From positions 186,001-250,000 of the forward strand of contig NZ_CP039381.1 in NCBI RefSeq assembly GCF_005601135.1: a stretch of DNA of 64,000 bases. The letters run 5' to 3'. Positions 6,635 to 15,541 of the stretch are shown here, piece after piece; within the stretch, counting starts at the first letter, position 1, and the number at the start of each line of letters is the position of its first letter. The position numbers were made by a program, and so were the translations under genes. The notes beneath the pieces are model-generated. The model was given only the letters and a program-made list of their open reading frames with translations, was not told the DNA's origin and searched no databases. The stretch is from Ruminococcus bovis. Its GTDB lineage: Bacteria; Bacillota; Clostridia; Oscillospirales; Acutalibacteraceae.

Positions 6635-8629
6635 TTACTTACCGATTGCATCCTTATATTCACTCTTTGTTAGTTCTTCACTACCGTATAGAGTAAATGG
6701 ATAATCAGTATCACCGTTATTTCTTACAACACCGGCATGGTTGTATCTTAGTTTCTTTGCAGTATTGTCATAATAAGTATAGTAAACATTTAGTGCATTA
6801 CCATCATCAGTAATAATCTTTTCAATCTTATAACTATGGTTATAAGCATCACCTGATGCAGGATTATCAGTATAGAACTTATTATCCTTTAACTTATAAG
6901 CACCATCATATTTACTACTGCTTACATCTTTACCGAATACACTCTTTACTGCTGTAACAACATCATCTTTCTTAATATAGAAACCGTTGCTGTCTTTCTT
7001 AAAGTCACCTACAAGGCTCTTTGCATTTTCGTCATTTGCTGAGTTAGTAGCTGAGTTGATACACATATCAATTAGGTCACTTGCTGATGCTGATACAAAG
7101 TTAGGTGTATGGTGGCTATCTGTTGGAAGTAGTAAGCTAATCATCTTTACTGTTTCAGCATTAGTTAGCTTTGCCTTATCAGGGTCAACTGTTGTTGGTA
7201 CTGTTGAAGTTGGAGTAGTTGTTGATGTGTTAACTGTAGTACTCTGAGTAGTTGTTTCATGCTTAATAATTGGGTCATCACTATAATTGTAATCATAGAA
7301 TAAGTAACCTGCTACTGTTAACGCAATTACAACAATAAATACTACAACACCGATACCGATTTTGAAACCAAGGCTTTTGCCTTCCCTTTCAAAGTCATCA
7401 TCATCAATATCCATAGCGTGAGATGGTACATCATAGTTGCTTTCAACATCAAGATTATCACTATCAGTACTACCACCAAGTTCATAAGTATCAAGTGGTA
7501 CATCAAGAGTAAGTGTTGATTCCTTAATTTCTTCTGTAGGAATTACCTTAGTTGCCTCTACATTTTCAGTTTTATTTTCTTCAGTAGAATTATCTTCCTT
7601 ATCAGATAATTCTTCTACCTTTACATCTTCAATGTTTTCTTTAGTATCTGTATCTTCTTTGTTTTCTTCTTCGGTAGGTTCATCATCAACATCTACTGGT
7701 GCTAAAGAACTAATGTCCTTTACATTAATAGGTGCTACTGCTTCATCGGAATTTTCCTTTGGTTCTTCCTTAGGTTCTTCCTTAGGTTCTTCCTTAGGTT
7801 CTTCCTTAGGTTCTTCCTTAGGTTCTTCCTTTTCTTCTTTCTTAGAATTAACAACCGGTACATTATCTTCTTCTGTAGCAGTGCTATTTTCTAATATAGA
7901 ATTAAGAAGTGACTTATCATCAAATTCACCCTTAATGTTGTTGAAACTTTCAAATAATAGAAGTAAATAAGAAATAGGTGCAAGACCATAAGTATTTGTA
8001 CCCTTTTTCTGTAATGCCTCTACTTGCTTTTCAACTGCCATTTTACCTGTGTTAAGTCTATCCTTAACTGTATTTTCGGAACAGCCTGTACCATGAGAAA
8101 TTTCTTTAATACTTAGCTTGTTGTAGTAGAAAATAACAATTGTCATTCTCTGTTCAACAGATAAAGCACCTAGGATTTTGTCGATATATTCCTTAGCCTT
8201 TTTCTCACCTACAAGTTTGTTAGGCAATTCCTTTAGCATTTCAGGAATAAACTCAACTTCTTCATCTTCACCGTCTGATACAGGGAAAGAATCTACAACA
8301 GTATCCTTTAGCTGATTGATTGTACGGTAAATTGCAATCTTGTCAATCCAAGAAGAAAATCTATCGGGATGGCTAAGTCCTGATAGGTTACTAAAACCCA
8401 GAACATAGCTGTCTTTCATTACTTCATTAATGCTATCCTTAGGACAACCTGCAAATTTAACTGTCTTGTACATATCCTTATATGTTAGTTTATAAAGGAA
8501 TGATAAAGACTCCTTGTTGCCATCAATGGCACTATTAACTATATCGGTAGTAACCTTGTTGTTAGTGCCACACACTTTACAAAACATTTCACTACCGTTT
8601 ATTTTCTTACCACATTTAACGCAGTTCAT
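6635..8629 (-). CDS. Zinc ribbon - sigma-70-like - transmembrane fusion protein
   Basis: A 664-residue protein with unusual architecture. Residues 1-20 form a zinc ribbon (CVKC...CKVC). Residues about 35-110 look like sigma-70 region 2. Residues about 150-205 look like region 4, with a clear HTH (LSIKEISHGTGCSENTVKDRL). An acidic low-complexity linker follows, including six EEPK repeats (about 267-292). A single transmembrane helix spans about 423-445 (KIGIGVVVFIVVIALTVAGYLF), then a Thr-rich stalk and an outer domain of about 175 residues. The layout implies a membrane-tethered transcription factor with an extracellular sensor. No anti-sigma domain and no cleavage site is obvious. It follows polA by 69 bases with its own AGGAGG. 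Function beyond the sigma-like region is inference. Confidence 0.8.
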   Translation of the reverse strand: MNCVKCGKKINGSEMFCKVCGTNNKVTTDIVNSAIDGNKESLSFLYKLTYKDMYKTVKFAGCPKDSINEVMKDSYVLGFSNLSGLSHPDRFSSWIDKIAIYRTINQLKDTVVDSFPVSDGEDEEVEFIPEMLKELPNKLVGEKKAKEYIDKILGALSVEQRMTIVIFYYNKLSIKEISHGTGCSENTVKDRLNTGKMAVEKQVEALQKKGTNTYGLAPISYLLLLFESFNNIKGEFDDKSLLNSILENSTATEEDNVPVVNSKKEEKEEPKEEPKEEPKEEPKEEPKEEPKENSDEAVAPINVKDISSLAPVDVDDEPTEEENKEDTDTKENIEDVKVEELSDKEDNSTEENKTENVEATKVIPTEEIKESTLTLDVPLDTYELGGSTDSDNLDVESNYDVPSHAMDIDDDDFEREGKSLGFKIGIGVVVFIVVIALTVAGYLFYDYNYSDDPIIKHETTTQSTTVNTSTTTPTSTVPTTVDPDKAKLTNAETVKMISLLLPTDSHHTPNFVSASASDLIDMCINSATNSANDENAKSLVGDFKKDSNGFYIKKDDVVTAVKSVFGKDVSSSKYDGAYKLKDNKFYTDNPASGDAYNHSYKIEKIITDDGNALNVYYTYYDNTAKKLRYNHAGVVRNNGDTDYPFTLYGSEELTKSEYKDAIGK
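7761..7832 (-). repeat. Six 12-bp tandem repeats encoding EEPK
   Basis: GGTTCTTCCTTA repeats in phase at 7761, 7773, 7785, 7797, 7809 and 7821, the last one degenerating. The 12-bp unit keeps the reading frame and encodes the acidic/proline linker of the sigma fusion protein. Copy number could vary by slippage without breaking the frame. Confidence 0.9.
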
Positions 8630-8698
8630 AAAATATCCTCCTGCTTAAAAACTTTTCTCTATTCTCTATAATATCTAAACTATTTAATAACTATATCA

Positions 8699-11239
8699 TT
8701 AACCTTTGGCGTCATACCAAGTCTTGCCTACTGCTGAGTCAGCAACAAGTGGCACAGAAAGTGACACTGCCTTTTCCATTTCTTCTTGAAGAATCATTGC
8801 TACTCTCATTGACTCATGACTTGGACACTCAACAATAAGTTCATCGTGTACTTGCAGTACAAGTCTTGCTTCAAGGTTTTCTTCGGTTAAACGCTTATCA
8901 ACCTTAATCATTGCAATTTTGATAATGTCTGCTGCTGTACCTTGGATAGGAGCATTTCTTGCTACTCTTTCGCCAAAAGCTCTTGTCATTCCGTTACTTG
9001 CAGAAAGCTCAGGCAAATATCTTCTTCTGCCAAATACAGTTTCAACATAACCTGTATCTTTTGCCTTTTCTACAACATCGTGCATATACTTATCAATACC
9101 ACTATAATGCTTTAGGTAGGACTCAATATAATTCTTAGCCTCTTTATTGGTTACACCAATATCTTTAGCCAAAGAATAGGCACCGATACCGTAAACAATA
9201 CCGAAGTTAACTGCCTTTGCCCTACTTCTCATTTCACCGGTAACAAAGTCAAGTGGCATATTAAAAACCTGACTTGCAGTAATTGCGTGAATATCTTGAT
9301 TATTCTTAAAAGCATCAATCATATTCTTGTCACCGGAAATATCTGCTAATACTCTAAGTTCAATTTGGCTATAGTCAGCATCAACAAGTACCCAACCATC
9401 TCTTGCAGTAAAGAACTTTCTCATTTCTCTACCAAGTTCGGTTCTTACAGGAATGTTCTGTAGATTAGGTTCTGTTGAACTAATTCTACCGGTTCTGGTT
9501 TCTGTTTGATTAAATGATGAGTGAATTCTGCCGTCATCACCGATAACCTTTAGCAGTCCCTCACAATAAGTAGAATTTAGCTTACTTAATGTTCTGTACT
9601 GTAGCACCATACTGACTACAGGATGCTGATTCTTTAGACTTTCCAATACATCAGCACTTGTAGAATAACCTGACTTAGTCTTTTTCTTACAAGGCAAAGC
9701 TAAATCTTCAAATAATGCTACACCAAGTTGCTTAGGAGAATTAATATTAAATTCTCTCCCTACAGAATTATATATCTCTGACTTAAGATTTTCAATATTT
9801 TCTTTCAACATTTTGCCAAAATCTTCAATTCCTTGTTTGTCAACTGCAAAACCTAGGTTTTCCATTCTTGCAAGTACATTTGAAAGTGGAATTTCAATTT
9901 CATTAAGCAACTTCTTTTGGTTACATTGTTCTATTTTCTTTTCTAGAATATTACACAAATCTACCATTGGTGCAATATTACATAGAAATTCATCTTCACC
10001 ATCATAAATTTCAACTTCATATTCACCGTTTAACTTATCAATGTCATATGAACTTGAATTTGGATTTAACAAATATGATGCTAAAGTTACATCAAAAACA
10101 AGGTTCTTGATTTCAAAATCATTTTTATCAGCATAAGCAAATAATTCTTTTGAAGAATAAACATACTTTTTATTTTCACTTTTTAGAACAGTATCAACAT
10201 CAGTAGTTTTGATGATTTCATTTTCTTCTATTATATATAGATAGTCAATGTCACCTTTGCTTTTGCTATTACTATAAATATACAATTCTTTACCTGATAA
10301 ATCAATGGTATTTTTTTCATTTAAAGAATATTTTTTCTTTTCTTTAGGAGTTTCCTCTGCTGACTCAACTTCTTTTAACTTAAACTTGTCTATTAAAGAG
10401 AAAAGTTCCAATTTTGCCATCATTCTTGATGCCTCATCAGGCTGAGTACAATTTACAAGATAATGGTTAATATCGGTATCAATAGGAATATCAAGCTTAA
10501 TTTCACCTAACATTCGTGACATATAGGCACTATCCTTGTTTTCACGAAGTTTCTTCCTCATACCATCTTTAATATCAATAGTATCTAGGTTTTCATATAT
10601 ATAGTCAAGGTTGTCAAATCTTTGGATTAAGTCACCTGCACCCTTAGGTCCAATACCGGGAATACCGGGAATACAGTCTGATGAATCACCTTGAATAGCT
10701 TTAATCTCAATAAGCTGTCTTGGTGTTACACCATAGTCCTCCATAATCTTCTTTTCATCATAAAGAATAGCATTAGCCTTGCCACCTTTAGTGGATGCAA
10801 GTCTTACAGTTACTTTATCATTAATAAGTTGAAGTGAATCTCTATCCCCTGTAGCAAGTACACATTCATCACCCTTAACTTTACAAGTATGAGAAAGTGT
10901 ACCAAGAATATCATCAGCCTCATAACCTTCCTTAGTTATAATAGTATAGCCAAGTAAAGTTAATAAGTCCTTTAAAGGTTGCAACTGCTGATGTAGTTCT
11001 TCAGGCATACCTTTTCTGTTAGATTTGTAACCCTCATATGCTTTGTGTCTAAAGGTTGGTGCTTTTAAGTCAAAAGCAATAGCCACTGCATCAGGGGTAA
11101 CATCTTCCTGTATTTTAAGTAGCATTGTTAAAAAGCCATATATTGCATTAGTAAACTGACCATCTTTTGTAGTCAATAATCTTATTCCATAGAAAGCTCT
11201 GTTTAGAATTGAATTTCCGTCAACAACTAAAAGTTTCAT
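8699..11239 (-). CDS. polA: DNA polymerase I
   Basis: An 846-residue family A polymerase. The N-terminal 5'-nuclease domain (about 1-290) has the H3TH region IQGDSSDCIPGIPGIGPKGA. The polymerase domain has motif A DADYSQIELRVLADISGD (near 618), motif B RSRAKAVNFGIVYGIGAYS and motif C LQVHDELIVECP (near 798). The middle domain (about 300-450) lacks the DxE motif of an active 3'-5' exonuclease, as in many Firmicute Pol I enzymes, so proofreading is probably absent. It acts in Okazaki fragment processing and repair gap filling. An NrdR-like box lies about 80 bases upstream of the start. The downstream sigma-fusion gene may be cotranscribed. Confidence 0.97.
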   Translation of the reverse strand: MKLLVVDGNSILNRAFYGIRLLTTKDGQFTNAIYGFLTMLLKIQEDVTPDAVAIAFDLKAPTFRHKAYEGYKSNRKGMPEELHQQLQPLKDLLTLLGYTIITKEGYEADDILGTLSHTCKVKGDECVLATGDRDSLQLINDKVTVRLASTKGGKANAILYDEKKIMEDYGVTPRQLIEIKAIQGDSSDCIPGIPGIGPKGAGDLIQRFDNLDYIYENLDTIDIKDGMRKKLRENKDSAYMSRMLGEIKLDIPIDTDINHYLVNCTQPDEASRMMAKLELFSLIDKFKLKEVESAEETPKEKKKYSLNEKNTIDLSGKELYIYSNSKSKGDIDYLYIIEENEIIKTTDVDTVLKSENKKYVYSSKELFAYADKNDFEIKNLVFDVTLASYLLNPNSSSYDIDKLNGEYEVEIYDGEDEFLCNIAPMVDLCNILEKKIEQCNQKKLLNEIEIPLSNVLARMENLGFAVDKQGIEDFGKMLKENIENLKSEIYNSVGREFNINSPKQLGVALFEDLALPCKKKTKSGYSTSADVLESLKNQHPVVSMVLQYRTLSKLNSTYCEGLLKVIGDDGRIHSSFNQTETRTGRISSTEPNLQNIPVRTELGREMRKFFTARDGWVLVDADYSQIELRVLADISGDKNMIDAFKNNQDIHAITASQVFNMPLDFVTGEMRSRAKAVNFGIVYGIGAYSLAKDIGVTNKEAKNYIESYLKHYSGIDKYMHDVVEKAKDTGYVETVFGRRRYLPELSASNGMTRAFGERVARNAPIQGTAADIIKIAMIKVDKRLTEENLEARLVLQVHDELIVECPSHESMRVAMILQEEMEKAVSLSVPLVADSAVGKTWYDAKG

Positions 11240-11666
11240 ATATACTTCCTTTCAAAAGTTCTAACTTACATTATAATATAGAAACACAAATGTTTCAAGA
11301 ATGATTAAAGTTTTTGTGAAACTATATATTGTGGTATATGTTATATATTGCCACAAAGGTAAGGTGTTTATTTCCTAATAAGAATATTATACTTTAACTA
11401 TTGAACATTTTACTACACTTATACTATATATTGTGTGTTTACAGTTTTGTAACACAATCTATTGTAAATCCCATAAAATCTAGGATTTATAAAATTACAT
11501 AAAATTTATTCGTTAAATTGGTAATAATAACGGTTGACTTAACACAATATATGGCATATACTAATAAGGCACGAAAAAAACAAACATTTTATTTATTTTT
11601 AATTTACATAAGGTAATTTGATGATTTTGTTTAACAATATATGATATTTTACATGGGAGGAACGAA
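11240..11666. promoter_or_regulatory. polA-nrdD intergenic control region with NrdR-like boxes
   Basis: This divergent spacer holds several matches to the NrdR box consensus acaCwAtATaTwGtgt. The best is 11421-11436 (15 of 16). A second at 11452-11467 (13 of 16) begins 31 bases later, three helical turns, which is how paired NrdR boxes are usually spaced. Another lies at 11319-11334 (14 of 16), nearest polA, and a weaker one at 11542-11557. The region encodes no protein. NrdR represses ribonucleotide reductase genes when dATP is high, so this arrangement is expected for nrdD. Confidence 0.75.
11534..11562 (+). promoter_or_regulatory. Probable nrdDG promoter
   Basis: TTGACT (11534-11539) and TATACT (11557-11562) are separated by 17 bases. 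The weak NrdR-like box at 11542-11557 occupies the spacer, so repressor binding there would block polymerase. The leader to the nrdD start is about 100 bases. Confidence 0.65.
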
Positions 11667-14033
11667 ATGATTACTGAAATCACCAAGAGAGATGGTAGAA
11701 AAGAACCATTTGAAATTGAAAAAATAACTAATGCGATTTTTAAGGCAGCACAGGCAATTGGTGGCTCAAACTATGAAGAAGCTGAGGATTTAGCCAACAA
11801 GGTATGCGACTATATTGAAAATGTTGAGAAAATTCCTGCACCAACAGTTGAACATGTACAGGATACTGTTGAAAAGATGATGATTGAAAACGGTCATGCA
11901 AGAACAGCTAAGGAGTTCATTCTTTACAGAGCTGAAAGAACAAGACATAGAGAAATGAACACAAAGCTAATGAAGATTTATGAGGATCTAACTTTTAAAT
12001 CAGCTAAAGATAATGATGTTAAGAGAGAAAATGCTAACATTGACGGTGATACTGCAATGGGTACTATGCTTAAATATGGTAGTGAAGGTGCTAAGCAGTT
12101 CTACAAAATGTACATTCTTAACCCTAAACACGCTAAGGCTCACGAAGATGGTGACATTCATATTCATGACCTTGACTTCTTAACACTAACAACTACTTGT
12201 TGTCAGATTGACCTTGTAAAGCTATTTAAGGGTGGTTTCTCTACAGGTCACGGTTATCTAAGAGAACCTAATGATATTGCTTCTTACTCAGCACTTGCTT
12301 GTATTGCTATTCAGAGTAACCAAAACGACCAGCACGGTGGTCAGTCAGTTCCTAACTTTGATTACGGTATGGCACCCGGTGTTAAGAAAACATATGTTAA
12401 GCTATATCGTCAGAACCTAGCAAGAGCTATTGAACTACTTGCAGAGGTTGATGACATTGACGAAACAGTTGCTACTGCAAGTGAAATTATTGAAAAGGCA
12501 AAGGAACTTAGTGGTGACCAGCCTTCTCTACAGGCAGGTGAAGAATATGCTAAGGCTGAACTTCCAATTCTTGTAGAAATGTATGGTGAACAAATCGGTG
12601 GTAAAATTCAGAGATTTGCTAAAAAACATGCTGAAAAAGAAATCGACCGTTCAACATATCAGGCTATGGAAGCACTTATCCACAACCTAAACACAATGCA
12701 CTCAAGAGCAGGTGCTCAGATTCCATTCTCATCTCTAAACTATGGTACTGACACAACTCCTGAAGGCAGACTTGTTATTAAGAATATTCTTCTTGCTGAA
12801 GATGCAGGTCTTGGTAACAATGAAACTCCTATCTTCCCTATCCATATTTTCAAGGTTAAGGAAGGTGTTAACTATAATCCCGGTGACCCTAACTATGATT
12901 TATTCAAGTTAGCTATGAAGGTTTCTGCAAAGCGTCTATTCCCTAACTTTAGCTTTATTGACGCTCCATTTAACCTACCTTACTACAAGCCTGGTCATCC
13001 TGAAACAGAAATTGCATATATGGGTTGCCGTACAAGAGTTATGAGCAATGTTTATGACCCAACAAGAGAAATTACATACGGCAGAGGTAACCTATCATTT
13101 ACTTCTATCAACCTACCTAGACTTGCAATTCTTGCTAATAAGAACATTGACTTCTTCTTTGAACAGCTAGACAGAATGGTTGACCTAGTTACTGAACAGC
13201 TACTTGAAAGATTTGAAATTCAGTGTCAGAAAAAGGTTCTTAACTACCCATTCCTAATGGGACAAGGTATTTGGCTAGACTCAGATAAGCTAAACCCTAA
13301 TGATGAAGTTAGAGAAGTTCTAAAGCATGGTACACTAACTTGTGGTTTCATCGGTCTTGCTGAATGTCTAAAGGCTCTTACAGGTAAGCACCACGGTGAA
13401 AGTGAAGAAAGCCAAAGACTTGGTCTTGAAATTGTTGGTTACATTCGTAAAAAGATGAACGAAGCTACAGAAAAGTATCACCTAAACTTCTCAGTTATTG
13501 CTACTCCTGCAGAAGGTCTATCAGGTAGATTTGTTCGTATTGATAAAGAAAAATTCGGTATTATCCCGGGTGTTACAGACAGAGATTACTACACTAACTC
13601 TTTCCATGTACCTGTTTACTACAATATTTCAGCATTTGATAAGATTAGAATTGAAGCTCCTTATCATAACCTAACTAACGGTGGTCACATCAGTTACATT
13701 GAACTTGACGGTGACCCAACAGAAAACCTAGATGCTTTTGAATCAGTTATCAGATATATGAAAGAACAAGGCATTGGTTACGGCTCAATTAACCACCCTG
13801 TTGACAGAGACCCTGTATGTGGTCACACAGGTATTATCGGTGATGTTTGTCCTAAGTGTGGCAGAAAAGAAGGAGAATCAGGTAAGGGCTTTGAAAGAAT
13901 CAGAAGAATTACCGGTTATCTTGTAGGTACTGTTGACCGTTTCAATGATGCTAAGAGAGCTGAAGTTGAAGACAGAGTAAAGCACACACTAACAACTGAT
14001 TGTGGTTGTCTTGACTGTGAGGAGGCTATTTAA
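11667..14033 (+). CDS. nrdD: Anaerobic ribonucleoside-triphosphate reductase (class III)
   Basis: A 788-residue glycyl-radical enzyme that reduces NTPs to dNTPs without oxygen. An ATP-cone regulatory domain occupies about residues 1-95 (ITKRDGRKEPFEIEKITNAI). The catalytic barrel contains TTCCQIDLVKLFKGGFSTG and the loop GFIGLAECLKALTG. A C-terminal zinc-binding site (CGHT...CPKC) precedes the glycyl-radical segment RRITGYLVGTVDRFNDAK. GGGAGG lies 6 bases before the ATG. The stop overlaps the nrdG start by one base. The ATP cone gives allosteric dATP inhibition, and NrdR boxes upstream suggest transcriptional dATP control as well. Confidence 0.98.
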   Translation: MITEITKRDGRKEPFEIEKITNAIFKAAQAIGGSNYEEAEDLANKVCDYIENVEKIPAPTVEHVQDTVEKMMIENGHARTAKEFILYRAERTRHREMNTKLMKIYEDLTFKSAKDNDVKRENANIDGDTAMGTMLKYGSEGAKQFYKMYILNPKHAKAHEDGDIHIHDLDFLTLTTTCCQIDLVKLFKGGFSTGHGYLREPNDIASYSALACIAIQSNQNDQHGGQSVPNFDYGMAPGVKKTYVKLYRQNLARAIELLAEVDDIDETVATASEIIEKAKELSGDQPSLQAGEEYAKAELPILVEMYGEQIGGKIQRFAKKHAEKEIDRSTYQAMEALIHNLNTMHSRAGAQIPFSSLNYGTDTTPEGRLVIKNILLAEDAGLGNNETPIFPIHIFKVKEGVNYNPGDPNYDLFKLAMKVSAKRLFPNFSFIDAPFNLPYYKPGHPETEIAYMGCRTRVMSNVYDPTREITYGRGNLSFTSINLPRLAILANKNIDFFFEQLDRMVDLVTEQLLERFEIQCQKKVLNYPFLMGQGIWLDSDKLNPNDEVREVLKHGTLTCGFIGLAECLKALTGKHHGESEESQRLGLEIVGYIRKKMNEATEKYHLNFSVIATPAEGLSGRFVRIDKEKFGIIPGVTDRDYYTNSFHVPVYYNISAFDKIRIEAPYHNLTNGGHISYIELDGDPTENLDAFESVIRYMKEQGIGYGSINHPVDRDPVCGHTGIIGDVCPKCGRKEGESGKGFERIRRITGYLVGTVDRFNDAKRAEVEDRVKHTLTTDCGCLDCEEAI

Positions 14034-14548
14034 TGGCTGACAATATAGTCAGACTTGCCGGTGTAATTAAGGAATCTATCGTTGATGGTCCGGGAATTAG
14101 AATGACAGTTTTCACACAAGGTTGCCCTCACCACTGTGAGGGTTGCCATAATCCTGAAACTTGGGACTTTGAGGGTGGTTTTGATTGTGAGATTGAGAAG
14201 TTAATCAATACTGCTAAGAAAGACCCACTACTTCAAGGACTTACCTTTTCCGGTGGTGAACCATTTGCACAAGCTAAGCCACTTGCAAAACTAGCTAAAA
14301 TGTGTCACGAAAACGGATATAATGTTTTCTGTTACACAGGTTATACATTTGAAAAGCTGGTTTCTTCCTTTGACACTCATCCTGAATGGAAAGAACTTTT
14401 AGAGGAAGTTGACTATCTGGTTGATGGTCCCTTTATTCTTGCTGAAAAAAGCTTAATGCTACACTTTAGAGGTAGCAAAAATCAGCGACTACTTGATGTT
14501 AAAAAGAGTTTAGCTGAGAACAAAGCTATTGATGCAGAGAATGTATAA
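14033..14548 (+). CDS. nrdG: Anaerobic ribonucleotide reductase activase (radical SAM)
   Basis: A 171-residue radical SAM protein. QGCPHHCEGCHNPETWDF carries the C-x3-C-x2-C motif that binds the 4Fe-4S cluster, and TFSGGEPFAQA is the glycine-rich SAM-binding segment. It generates the glycyl radical on NrdD by reductive cleavage of S-adenosylmethionine. Its start overlaps the nrdD stop (TAATG), so production of the two subunits is coupled. Length is normal for the family. Confidence 0.97.
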   Translation: MADNIVRLAGVIKESIVDGPGIRMTVFTQGCPHHCEGCHNPETWDFEGGFDCEIEKLINTAKKDPLLQGLTFSGGEPFAQAKPLAKLAKMCHENGYNVFCYTGYTFEKLVSSFDTHPEWKELLEEVDYLVDGPFILAEKSLMLHFRGSKNQRLLDVKKSLAENKAIDAENV

Positions 14549-14605
14549 TTTTTAATAAGTGATTTTAAAGTCACTCCCCATGTAAAACAAATATAAATTA
14601 AAATA

Positions 14606-14650
14606 ACCGACCTAAGGTAGAGTTAATCCACTTAGGTCGGTATTTTTATG
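14606..14650. terminator. Bidirectional terminator between nrdG and the TPM gene
   Basis: ACCGACCTAAG (14606-14616) pairs with CTTAGGTCGGT (14631-14641) and is flanked by T-rich sequence on the plus strand (TATTTTTA) and, read from the other strand, TTATTTTAATTT. Confidence 0.88.
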
Positions 14651-14707
14651 CCATAAATTATAAAAAAGAAAGACAGTATAAACTGCCTTTCCATAGTAAT
14701 TATTTAA

Positions 14708-15529
14708 TTAGAAGCTACCACTTGAACCACCGTGAGAAGTACCTGATGAGCTGGTATGTGTACTGGATCCACCACCACTGCTACCACCATTGTCCTTTGG
14801 CTTAGCAGTTTTGCTTACATGACGATATAAGTAAAGGTCACTGCGTTCTATAACATTAAATGAACCACTCTTAACATAACTATTTGCTAATGGTTGCATA
14901 CGAACAGACTTTAGCTTTGACTTCATAACAAGTACAACAATGAAACCAACTAAGACACCTATACCTACACCACCGAATATAATATAGTATATTGGAATTA
15001 TAGTCTTAGGCTGATTGCCTACATCATATGGTTCATCATTTATAGCCTTATCAATATAGTCATCACACATTGTAACAAATGTATCAAAAGCATCGTAGTA
15101 TTCACCGTCACTTAAGTATGGCTTAACATCATCCATAATTTTTTCTTGACCATAGTCTGTGAAATATGGAATACCGGCACCTGTTGTACTGATAGCCCAT
15201 TTTCTATTTTCCATATCCAGCAAGAAAAGAATACCATCGTGATTATCTCCCTCACCATAACCCTTATAGTCAAAGAAATCATCAGCATATTCTGTAGGTG
15301 TTTTATCACCAATAGACTTTTCAGTAACAATAACAACATCAAATGTATATTTTTCTGATACAGTATCAATGTGTTCCTTTAGTTGGGCATACTCTATATC
15401 TGAAAGCAACTGTGCATTATCAACAAGTCTACCGTATTTATTAGCACCCTGACTTTCTGCAAATACAGGAAGTACAGACAATGACACCAGAAAAATTGCA
15501 AAAATAATTGAAACAACTCTTTTTTTCAT
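14708..15529 (-). CDS. TPM-domain membrane protein (YdjH/YgcG-like)
   Basis: A 273-residue exported membrane protein. A signal peptide (MKKRVVSIIFAIFLVSLSVLPVFA) is followed by a TPM/YgcG domain (about 33-165) with LVDNAQLLSDIEYAQLKEHI and DGILFLLDMENRKWAISTTG. A transmembrane helix sits near 176-200 and a Gly/Ser-rich tail ends in HGGSSGSF, the usual ending of this family. It is the last gene of a three-gene minus-strand operon with a zinc-ribbon membrane protein and an SPFH protein. Bacillus subtilis has the equivalent genes (ydjG, ydjH, ydjI) beside pspA in an envelope-stress locus, so a role in membrane integrity is inferred. Confidence 0.85.
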   Translation of the reverse strand: MKKRVVSIIFAIFLVSLSVLPVFAESQGANKYGRLVDNAQLLSDIEYAQLKEHIDTVSEKYTFDVVIVTEKSIGDKTPTEYADDFFDYKGYGEGDNHDGILFLLDMENRKWAISTTGAGIPYFTDYGQEKIMDDVKPYLSDGEYYDAFDTFVTMCDDYIDKAINDEPYDVGNQPKTIIPIYYIIFGGVGIGVLVGFIVVLVMKSKLKSVRMQPLANSYVKSGSFNVIERSDLYLYRHVSKTAKPKDNGGSSGGGSSTHTSSSGTSHGGSSGSF

Positions 15530-15541
15530 TTTAGTACCTCC

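Noticed and set aside
7761-7832. Regularly spaced short repeats that could be taken for a CRISPR array
   Set aside because: There are no unique spacers; the 12-bp units are contiguous, in frame, and encode the EEPK linker.
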